34,354 nucleotides of DNA from an uncultured Bacilli bacterium. Lineage in GTDB: Bacteria; Bacillota_I; Bacilli_A; RF39; UBA660. Where the stretch lies: NCBI GenBank assembly GCA_947624045.1, contig CANQIL010000016.1:1-34354 (forward strand), read 5' to 3'. Positions 28,013 through 34,354 of this stretch are shown here, piece after piece; position 1 is the first letter of the stretch, and each line of letters opens with the position of its first letter. Both the position numbers and the translations under genes were made by a program. The notes beneath the pieces are model-generated. The model was not told the DNA's origin. It worked only from the letters and a program-made list of their open reading frames with translations, and did no database searches.

Positions 28013-30697
28013 ATGGAAAAGTATAATAAATATATCTTAATCTTAATAGCCGTAATTGTAATTGGTATGAGTATAGGCTATTCTGCCTTAAATAGTAATT
28101 TAAAAATAAGTGGTGAAGTAAATTATAGGCCCCAAGAAGATGTAAGAATAACTAATTTTACGACTGATAATAAACCTAATGAAATGACAATACAGTATTC
28201 TGATTATTCAAAATATGAAGTTAAATTAGGTTATACAACTAGTGGGGCTTGTAATATTACTTATACTGTAGAAGTATCAAACTTTTCAGGTGTAAATATA
28301 GGTATTTTAGAAATAGGTGGCTTAGATAATAACGTAATAGTTCAAAGTGATATTATTGGTAAAAAATTAGTAGGTCCTGCAGATACTCAGACATTTACTA
28401 TTACATTTAATTCTACTATAGCAGAAACAAAAACTTATTTATTAACTTTTGATTTTGAACAAGTATTTACAATTACTTATAATGGTTTTAGTAATACTGA
28501 AAATTATAAAAAAGAAATATTAGAGGGAGAAGATTATACTCAAAACTTTGGTAGTAATGCCCCAACAAAATTAGAAATAACAATGGGTGGAGTAGCTATA
28601 GAAAATTATACTTATAGTAATGGTACTTTAACTATATTAAATGTAAATGGAAATATAGAAATTAATGTTCCTAATGCCTGTGAATTTCCATCTTATACTG
28701 ATAGTAGTGGAGCAAATGCACCAATTTTAAATGGAGATATGATACCAGTAGTATATAGTGAAAAATGTCAAAGTTGGATAAAACAAGATTTAAATAAAAG
28801 TTATGATTATTCAAAACAAATATGGGCTAATGCCGTAACAGTAGTAGAAGATAGTAAAAGGGAAAAGTCGTTAGGTTTAGAAGCTAAAAATTTAATTAAT
28901 ATTAGTTCAATAGCTTATAAAAGTACAAATCAAGGTCAAGATAGAACAACAAGTAATTTAACATTAACATTTAAAACAGGAGCTACAGGAGGAACATTAT
29001 TATTTTATTATTCAGTTTCAAGTGTTGATGGTTATTTATGCATTGATATAAACGGTAATACGATAGTTGAGGATTTGTCAGGAGAATATAATGGAAGTTA
29101 TAATAAAGAATTAAGCCCAAACACAAAATATACAATTAAAGTTGACTATTATGAATATGCAAGTAATGAGGGTGATGGAACAGCTTACATAAGTAATTTA
29201 GTAGTACCAAATGATTTAGCGGAACCTTTAACAGTAGTTTCAACAGGAAAATATCCATGGACTCAATATGAGGTCCCTAATTCAAGATATGTATTATTTT
29301 TGGACTATGAATTGGATATAGACAAAGAAATATTTGCATTGAAAGGTGTAGAAAGACATAGCTTTAGTTCAAGTGATGTAGGAAAGTATATGTGTACTGA
29401 TGGAGTGTCAGCAACTTGTAGTGAATTATACAAAATAACAAAAGTAGAAGATAATATTATAAAAGAAGTAGAAAAATATACAATTGAGCAATTTAAAGCT
29501 AGAGAAAACTATGTAAATGCGCCTGTTGGAACGGAAATTCCGATGAGTTATATAAATACAATGTGGGTATGGATACCAAGATATTCCTATACAATAAAAA
29601 GTGAAGATGAAGGTAACTATTTTGGTAAGGCAAGTCTTGGAAATGATAGTCCAACTAAAAAATTACCAGGAGAAATAGATGTAAAATTTATAAAAAATGA
29701 AACAGATAAAGGAATTGCTCAATATATGGGAGATAATGTGAACGGTTGGCGGACAAATGAAGCTTTCAATTTTGGAGGAGAAAAGAAAACAGGCATGTGG
29801 GTTGGAAAATTTGAAACTTCAGGAAGATTAAAAAGAACTTGTGTTGACGAAACGTGTGATGTTAGTAACGTTACAATAAAGCCAAGTGTTACTTCATTAA
29901 GTACTCAATTGGTAAGTAGTTTTTTCTTTATGTCCAGAAGTATGCAAGTCAGTTATGCAGATACTTATGGATTTAATAAAAATAGTGGAGATTTACACAT
30001 GATGAAAAATGATGAGTGGGGAGCAGTAGCTTATCTTTCCCAAAGTAAATATGGAAAATACGGAAATACTGATTATATTGGAGAAAATAAAGAGATTTAT
30101 ATAAGCAATTCTTTTAGAAAAACAGGAAATAGCGGAGGAAGTCCAAATGCAAGTGAAGATGATGAAGATTATGAGTATAATGATATGACTAATTTAGGAA
30201 CAGGAAAAGGCCAAGCTGGCCCTGGAGCTTCTACTACGGGAAACATTTATGGAATATATGATATGTCAGGTGGAAACTATGAATATGTAATGGGCGTATT
30301 AGAATATGATGCTCAAGGAGTGGATACTCATAATGGACAAATTGCAACAGGTGGCTCAGAATTTAAAGGATTGGATTATTATGGAAGTGCAACAGGAAGT
30401 TATGACCTGCCAAATGAAAAATATTATAATAAATACAAAAGTGCTAGTCCAACATCTCATGATTTTACAACTGCAAAACCGGAATTAGCTTGTAATGGAG
30501 AAGTATGTTATGGACATGCTTTATCAGAAACTTCAAGTTGGTATAGTGATGGTGCTAATTTTATCTCCTATGATTATCCATGGCTTCTACGTGGTAACTA
30601 CTATATGGACACTACTATTGCAGGAATATTTTCTATTTATGATTATATGGGTGATAGTACTGATGAGAATTCTTGTCGTCTTACCTTTACTCCATAA
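28013..30697 (+). CDS. Variable secreted protein 2, paralogue of variable protein 1
   Basis: An 894-residue exported protein. ATG 28013 is chosen as in the paralogue (AGGTG ten bases upstream). The first ~230 residues are nearly identical to variable protein 1 (signal/anchor, Ig-like regions, block SGANAPILNGDMIPVVYSEK); the middle beta domain (about residues 290-410) is shorter and diverged; the C-terminal FGE/C-type-lectin-like part is again similar (HMMKNDEWGAVAYLSQSKYG, TGNIYGIYDMSGGNYEYVMG). The tip reads WLLRGNYYMDTTIAGIF...NSCRLTFTP, aligned with the paralogue's RRGGYWGN...AGVF...SCRLTLTP but with most intervening residues different and in AT-rich codons. Its leader has the same poly-G promoter, plus an adjacent XRE gene and palindrome. 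There is no cell-wall sorting signal. Confidence 0.8.
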   Translation: MEKYNKYILILIAVIVIGMSIGYSALNSNLKISGEVNYRPQEDVRITNFTTDNKPNEMTIQYSDYSKYEVKLGYTTSGACNITYTVEVSNFSGVNIGILEIGGLDNNVIVQSDIIGKKLVGPADTQTFTITFNSTIAETKTYLLTFDFEQVFTITYNGFSNTENYKKEILEGEDYTQNFGSNAPTKLEITMGGVAIENYTYSNGTLTILNVNGNIEINVPNACEFPSYTDSSGANAPILNGDMIPVVYSEKCQSWIKQDLNKSYDYSKQIWANAVTVVEDSKREKSLGLEAKNLINISSIAYKSTNQGQDRTTSNLTLTFKTGATGGTLLFYYSVSSVDGYLCIDINGNTIVEDLSGEYNGSYNKELSPNTKYTIKVDYYEYASNEGDGTAYISNLVVPNDLAEPLTVVSTGKYPWTQYEVPNSRYVLFLDYELDIDKEIFALKGVERHSFSSSDVGKYMCTDGVSATCSELYKITKVEDNIIKEVEKYTIEQFKARENYVNAPVGTEIPMSYINTMWVWIPRYSYTIKSEDEGNYFGKASLGNDSPTKKLPGEIDVKFIKNETDKGIAQYMGDNVNGWRTNEAFNFGGEKKTGMWVGKFETSGRLKRTCVDETCDVSNVTIKPSVTSLSTQLVSSFFFMSRSMQVSYADTYGFNKNSGDLHMMKNDEWGAVAYLSQSKYGKYGNTDYIGENKEIYISNSFRKTGNSGGSPNASEDDEDYEYNDMTNLGTGKGQAGPGASTTGNIYGIYDMSGGNYEYVMGVLEYDAQGVDTHNGQIATGGSEFKGLDYYGSATGSYDLPNEKYYNKYKSASPTSHDFTTAKPELACNGEVCYGHALSETSSWYSDGANFISYDYPWLLRGNYYMDTTIAGIFSIYDYMGDSTDENSCRLTFTP
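30534..30694 (+). other. Variable tip of variable protein 2 (possible older or differently sourced VR)
   Basis: Aligned with the GC-rich tip of variable protein 1, this stretch keeps the scaffold residues (WYSDG, RG, AG(I)F, SCRLT(F)TP) and has many AAY-derivable codons (TAT, AGT, GAT, GGT, GCT, ATC, TCC), but its composition matches the host. Shared scaffold residues use different synonymous codons from copy 1, so the two tips do not come from one recent template. Confidence 0.4.
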
Positions 30698-30721
30698 ATT
30701 TTGCACTATTTTCATAAAAAA

Positions 30722-30738
30722 TGCACAATCATTGTGCA
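30722..30738. repeat. Perfect 17-bp palindrome downstream of variable protein 2
   Basis: TGCACAAT, a central C, then ATTGTGCA (30722-30738). TTTTGCAC upstream (from about 30699) and GTGCAAAA form a wider nested inverted repeat. No T-run follows directly, so it may be a protein-binding site or processing hairpin rather than the terminator. Confidence 0.5.
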
Positions 30739-30760
30739 AAAGTGTACTATAAAAAGGTAA

Positions 30761-30796
30761 AAATGCACAATATTTTGAAATTATTGGGCATTTTTT
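30761..30796 (+). terminator. Terminator after variable protein 2
   Basis: AAATGC (30761-30766) pairs with GCATTT (30788-30793) and CAATA (30768-30772) with TATTG (30782-30786), one mismatch between them, followed by a T-run. Confidence 0.75.
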
Positions 30797-30832
30797 GATG
30801 ATGAAGCTAAAAAATAAGTTATTTAAAAAGAC

Positions 30833-30861
30833 TTGCATTTTTCTTGATAATGTGCTATAAT
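30833..30861 (+). promoter_or_regulatory. Promoter of the Fic-family gene
   Basis: TTGCAT (30833-30838), 17-base spacer, extended -10 TGCTATAAT (TATAAT 30856-30861). This is one of the strongest promoter matches in the window. Confidence 0.8.
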
Positions 30862-30883
30862 ATGTACAATTTTAGGAGGATGT

Positions 30884-31762
30884 ATGCAAGAAATTATTTC
30901 TATTAAAAAAATGAGAGATAGTGGAAGTGCACCTATTGTTAACTTAAAAATATTTGACTCAGTAAAAAATCTTAAAGTAAATGACTTTGTTTTAGACCAT
31001 CACGATTATACACTTGATATGTATAAAGAATACTTAGATAGTATACAAACGCTTGAAGAAAAAAAGATTATTCCCTATCTTAAAGCTATTAAAATTATGG
31101 AAAGTATTGATAATCAAGCTTTTGAAAAAGAAGACTCTTTCTTGATGTCAATATATTCACAAATGGAAAATGAAAGTGCCATTGATTATTTACTTGGGCA
31201 ACCTGAGATAAATCGAGAAAATTTTATTGAGGGACATAAAATACTATTACGAGGAACAACTGGAGAAGATTATGTTGATAGAGATTATCGTGATAGTGAT
31301 GAAACTTATGTAGGTTATACTGATGTAGATGGTATACATATTGATTACTTTCCAATTACTCATACGGAAATAGAAGAAGCAATTGGAAGATTACTAGAAT
31401 TTTATCACTCAGAAGAATTTACGGAAAATATCTTTTTAAAAGGACAAATAATTCATGGGTTAATTGCTTGCTTACAAATGTTTAATGATGGAAATTCTAG
31501 ATATGCTAGGATATTACAAAATATAAAACTAGGTCAATTGACTAAAGAAAAATTAGATTATCCTTATTCATTACCGGCTTTATATGGAACTAGGTCTTAT
31601 ATGGCATTTAGATATGATTATCGTAACTTAATAAAAAGATTAGCTATTAATCCTAGTGATGATGAGTGGAGTAAATGGTTTGATTTTAACTTAAATAGAA
31701 CAGAAGATACAATGTATTTTAGTAATGAAAAATTAGCTCAATATAAAAAAGTAAGATTATAG
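30884..31762 (+). CDS. Degenerate Fic-family protein
   Basis: A 292-residue protein with the fold signature of Fic AMP/UMP transferases. An N-terminal helical part contains the inhibitory-helix-like segment SIYSQMENESAI, and later VGYTDVDGIHIDYFPITHTEI resembles the flap, followed by the core helix pair. The active-site loop reads QMFNDGNSRYAR (Q198-R209) where the consensus is HxFx(D/E)GNGRxxR: the catalytic His is Gln and the second Gly is Ser, while F200, D202, G203, N204, R206 and R209 remain. It is thus probably not a standard AMPylase; it may be a pseudo-enzyme or have altered chemistry. AGGAGG ribosome binding site, strong promoter and own terminator show that it is expressed rather than decaying. 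Confidence 0.8.
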   Translation: MQEIISIKKMRDSGSAPIVNLKIFDSVKNLKVNDFVLDHHDYTLDMYKEYLDSIQTLEEKKIIPYLKAIKIMESIDNQAFEKEDSFLMSIYSQMENESAIDYLLGQPEINRENFIEGHKILLRGTTGEDYVDRDYRDSDETYVGYTDVDGIHIDYFPITHTEIEEAIGRLLEFYHSEEFTENIFLKGQIIHGLIACLQMFNDGNSRYARILQNIKLGQLTKEKLDYPYSLPALYGTRSYMAFRYDYRNLIKRLAINPSDDEWSKWFDFNLNRTEDTMYFSNEKLAQYKKVRL

Positions 31763-31765
31763 ATG

Positions 31766-31800
31766 AAAATTATTATGACTAGCTTATAATAATTTTTTTT
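31766..31800 (+). terminator. Terminator after the Fic-family gene
   Basis: Perfect 11-bp stem AAAATTATTAT (31766-31776) / ATAATAATTTT (31786-31796) with a run of eight T. Confidence 0.8.
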
Positions 31801-31858
31801 GGTCTTTTTTCAACAATTTTTGTGGATAAAATATTTTATTATTAAATGGGTGAAGAAA

Positions 31859-32035
31859 ATGAAAGTAAAAATATTTGATTATGAAGATGAAAGAGATTTG
31901 GAAGAAGATGTTAATCAATTTATAGAGCAATTAAATGGAGAAGTAATTGATATTAAATATCAAGTTAGTGTTGGTGTTTTTAGTGAGGAGCAAGTTTTTT
32001 GTTTTTCAGCTATGATTATTTATGCGGAAAAATAA
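31859..32035 (+). CDS. cse60: Cse60-like small protein
   Basis: A 58-residue protein starting at ATG 31859 behind GGGTGAAG; a longer in-frame ATG at 31799 lies in the preceding terminator's T-run and is rejected. The sequence VKIFDYEDERDLEEDVNQFI and then VIDIKYQVSVGVF...FCFSAMIIY matches the Cse60 family, known in Bacillus as a sigma-E dependent sporulation protein of unknown function and widespread in Firmicutes. No sporulation genes are nearby, so its presence does not prove that this organism forms spores. Confidence 0.78.
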   Translation: MKVKIFDYEDERDLEEDVNQFIEQLNGEVIDIKYQVSVGVFSEEQVFCFSAMIIYAEK

Positions 32036-32088
32036 ATTTACTTTGATTATCTTTCTATGATATTATAAAAGTAGGAGGATAAGTAGTA

Positions 32089-33780
32089 ATGGCAGACAGT
32101 AGAGTAAAAAGAGCAAAGAAAAGAGAAAAGCAAGATAAGAAAAAAGACAAGACAATGAAGAAAAATACTTTTGTAACGGGTGCTTTTATTGCGACTTTGA
32201 GTATTGTTGTATCGAAGATTTTAGGAATAGTTTATGTTATTCCTTTTCATGCCGTTATTGGGGAAAAGGGTGGAGCTTTATATGGCTATGCTTATTCTAT
32301 TTACTTAGTTTTTATTTCTTTATCTTCGGCAGGTATTCCTTTAGCAATTAGTAGGATAATTTCAGAGTATCAAACTTTAGGTTATATGGATGCTAAGAGA
32401 AGAGCTTTTGCTATGGGAAAAAGGATAGCTTGGTTACTGGGCTTTGTTTGCTTTATTATTCTTATGCTTTGTGCACCATTTTTAGCTAAATGGATATTAG
32501 GTGATATTACAGGTGGCAATACTATTGAAGATGTTACTTTTGTAATAAGAGTTATAGCTTCCGCTATTTTGGTTGTGCCTATTTTGAGTATATATCGTGG
32601 TTATTTTGAGGGACATAGGATAATGAGTCCGCCCTCTATTTCTCAAGTTATAGAGCAAATCGTTAGAGTGCTTGTTATAGTTTTGGGGAGCTTTTTAACA
32701 TTAAAAGTTTTTAAATTATCTTTAACTACAGCTGTTGGAGTAGCAGTGTTTGGCGCTACTGTGGGGGCTTTTGTTTCTTATGTTTATTTAGTTGATAAGA
32801 AAAGTAAAAATAAGGATAAGTTGGAAATTGATGCTAGAGATGTAAAAGAGCCAATTATTACTGATAAGGAAATATTAAAAAAGCTTTTGTTTTATGCAGT
32901 GCCATTTATTTTAATTGATATATTTAAGTCACTTTATGGGTATGTTGATGTGGTTACGGTTATAAAGGGGTTAGTTAATTTAGCTAATTTTACTATAGGT
33001 GATGCGGAAATTATTATGAGTATTATTTCTACGTGGGGTAATAAGTTTAATATGATTATATTGGCGGTATCAACAGGAATTATCGTTAGTTTAATACCGA
33101 ATCTTACTAAAAGTGTGGTTGAAGAAAAGAAGTATGAGATAAATGCGAGGGTGAATCAAGCTTTAAGTATTTTGTTGTTTTTAATGTTTCCGATGACTGT
33201 GGGGATAAGCTTTTTAGCTAAAGCTATTTGGGTAGTATTTTATGGAACAAGTAAATATGGGGCAAATGTGCTTACTTATTATATTTTTATTGGATTAATA
33301 TCAGGTATTTTTACGGCAGTAATTACAATGGTGCAGACGTTGAAAGACTATAAGACAGTTTTTATTAGCTTGTTGGTGGGAATAATTATAAAAATAATTT
33401 TGAATAATAAGTTGATTTTTGTATTTTATAAAATGGGCTTTCCAGCTTATTATGGAGTGATTACTGCTAGTGTGTTAGCTTACTTAGTACCTCTTATTAT
33501 ATGTTTAATTGTGCTTAATTTGAAATATAAAATTAAGTATGAAAAGGCGGCTAAAAATACTGTGGATATTATTTTTACTACAGTTCTTATGTTGATTGTG
33601 TTGTTTGTTTTTAAGATATTTGTACCTGTTGTTGTGGAAAATAGACTTTTAAATATTTTAGTTATTTGCTTTTATACTTTAGTAGGTAGTGTTGTTTACT
33701 TTAGTTTTGCTAAAAAGATGGGAATAATTAAAAATGTGTTTGGGGATTCGCTAGATAAAATTTTTAAGTTAAAAAGATGA
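32089..33780 (+). CDS. murJ: Lipid II flippase of the YtgP/MurJ type (SpoVB-like MOP family)
   Basis: A 563-residue polytopic membrane transporter that would flip lipid II for peptidoglycan synthesis. After a Lys-rich cytoplasmic leader of about 24 residues come some 14 membrane segments. The first block, TGAFIATLSIVVSKILGIVY then VIPFHAVIGEKGGALYGYAY and GIPLAISRIISEYQTLG, matches B. subtilis YtgP closely; other SpoVB/oligosaccharide flippase relatives are more distant. The ATG at 32089 has AGGAGG ten bases upstream. Ends with TGA, showing TGA is a stop in this genome. A terminator follows. Confidence 0.88.
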   Translation: MADSRVKRAKKREKQDKKKDKTMKKNTFVTGAFIATLSIVVSKILGIVYVIPFHAVIGEKGGALYGYAYSIYLVFISLSSAGIPLAISRIISEYQTLGYMDAKRRAFAMGKRIAWLLGFVCFIILMLCAPFLAKWILGDITGGNTIEDVTFVIRVIASAILVVPILSIYRGYFEGHRIMSPPSISQVIEQIVRVLVIVLGSFLTLKVFKLSLTTAVGVAVFGATVGAFVSYVYLVDKKSKNKDKLEIDARDVKEPIITDKEILKKLLFYAVPFILIDIFKSLYGYVDVVTVIKGLVNLANFTIGDAEIIMSIISTWGNKFNMIILAVSTGIIVSLIPNLTKSVVEEKKYEINARVNQALSILLFLMFPMTVGISFLAKAIWVVFYGTSKYGANVLTYYIFIGLISGIFTAVITMVQTLKDYKTVFISLLVGIIIKIILNNKLIFVFYKMGFPAYYGVITASVLAYLVPLIICLIVLNLKYKIKYEKAAKNTVDIIFTTVLMLIVLFVFKIFVPVVVENRLLNILVICFYTLVGSVVYFSFAKKMGIIKNVFGDSLDKIFKLKR

Positions 33781-33815
33781 GTGATTTTGATTAAAATTTT
33801 GTGTTGATTTATGAG

Positions 33816-33845
33816 AAAGCCCGTTGCGATAAGTAACAGGCTTTT
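33816..33845 (+). terminator. Terminator after murJ
   Basis: AAAGCC (33816-33821) / GGCTTT (33839-33844), with an inner GTT/AAC pairing, then a short T-run. Confidence 0.7.
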
Positions 33846-33873
33846 AATGATTTATATTTTAAAAGTTGAAAAA

Positions 33874-34354
33874 GTGAACGGATATGAACAGAAAGTGAAC
33901 GCATATGAACAGAAGTGAATGCATTTGAACAGAAGTGAACGGATGTGAATGGAAAGTGAACGCATATGAGCGGATGTGAACGGATATGAACAGAAAGTGA
34001 ACGGATATGAACAGAAAGTGAACGCATTTTAACGGAAGTGAACGCATTTGAATGGAAAATGAACGGATATGAACAGAAAGTGAACGGATATGAACAAAAA
34101 GTGAACGCATTTGAATGGAAAGTGAACGGATATGAACAGAAGTGAATGGATATGAACAGAAAGTGAACGGATATGAACAGAAAGTGAACGGATATGAACA
34201 GAAAGTGAACGCATTTTAACGGAAGTGAACGCATTTGAATGGAAAATGAACGGATATGAACAGAAAGTGAACGGATATGAACAAAAAGTGAACGCATTTG
34301 AATGGAAAGTGAACGGATATGAACAGAAGTGAATGGATATGAACAGAAAGTGAA
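33874..34354. repeat. Tandem repeat array of 20-21 bp units with 187-bp higher-order period
   Basis: About 23 head-to-tail units of the type GTGAACGGATATGAACAGAA fill the region to the window end. Each unit is itself two 10-11 bp halves of the form RTGAACRSAT. Variants differ at fixed places (CGGATATG, CGCATTTG, CATTTTAACG). From 33976 on, the array repeats exactly at an offset of 187 bases (nine units): 33976-34167 equals 34163-34354. Units mix 20 and 21 bp lengths, and I see no ribosome binding site, so the open frames on the minus strand (VHIRSLSVHIRS style) are probably by-products. The array has no spacers and is not CRISPR. It continues beyond the window. Confidence 0.9.

Noticed and set aside
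33809-34297. Three long minus-strand open frames (VHIRSLSVHIRS type) in the repeat array
   Set aside because: They exist in several frames because the tandem units lack stop codons; units of mixed 20 and 21 bp would shift the frame, and there is no ribosome binding site.
33874-34354. CRISPR array
   Set aside because: Units are contiguous with no unique spacers, and there are no cas genes.

Overview
The window is AT-rich (roughly 30% G+C by eye) and carries Gram-positive signatures: AGGAGG-type ribosome binding sites, a leucine T-box, a LexA/DinR-type box, CdaA/CdaR, a Cse60-like protein, a YtgP/MurJ flippase, a sortase and a thioester adhesin. TGA is used as a stop. This fits a low-GC Bacillota, most likely an uncultured gut member of the Bacilli/Erysipelotrichia (RF39-like). 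The lineage is inferred from gene content and protein style; no rRNA is present.

Layout: 1-2.3 kb, cyclic-di-AMP synthase cdaA and its regulator cdaR; 2.3-6.3 kb, a YdcC/GerS-like lipoprotein, an SOS-box-driven BRO-N protein, a thioredoxin-fold membrane protein and a CtpA-type protease; 6.3-9.2 kb, the first large variable surface protein; 9.3-11.4 kb (minus strand), a thioester/CnaB adhesin with its own sortase; 11.5-15.8 kb, fhs, an AAA-ATPase/PD-(D/E)XK protein and an Ig-like secreted protein; 15.8-20.6 kb, NfeD + SPFH, a YhcC-like radical SAM protein, a patatin and a VanY-type carboxypeptidase; 20.7-24.0 kb, a GH31 glycosidase and a hypothetical; 24.0-27.5 kb, a T-box, a small membrane protein and leuS with a NUDIX domain inside its editing region; 27.6-30.7 kb, an XRE regulator diverging from the second variable surface protein; 30.8-33.8 kb, a degenerate Fic protein, cse60 and murJ; 33.9 kb to the end, a tandem repeat array of about 10.4/20.8 bp units with an exact 187-bp higher-order period.

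The most interesting system is the pair of paralogous secreted proteins at 6417-9161 and 28013-30697. They share a near-identical leader in which a run of ten G lies between a TTGACA -35 and the -10 region, the classic architecture of a slipped-strand, phase-variable promoter. Both end in a C-type-lectin/FGE-like domain shaped like the target of a diversity-generating retroelement (DGR). In the first copy the last ~160 bp jump to about 54% G+C and are rich in codons that can be derived from AAC/AAT, while the second copy encodes a similar end in ordinary AT-rich codons. No reverse transcriptase or template repeat is in the window, so a DGR would have to act in trans. Together these suggest a surface antigen family that switches on and off at the promoter and diversifies its binding tip. 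A second unusual object is the LeuRS with a complete Nudix box embedded in its CP1 editing domain.
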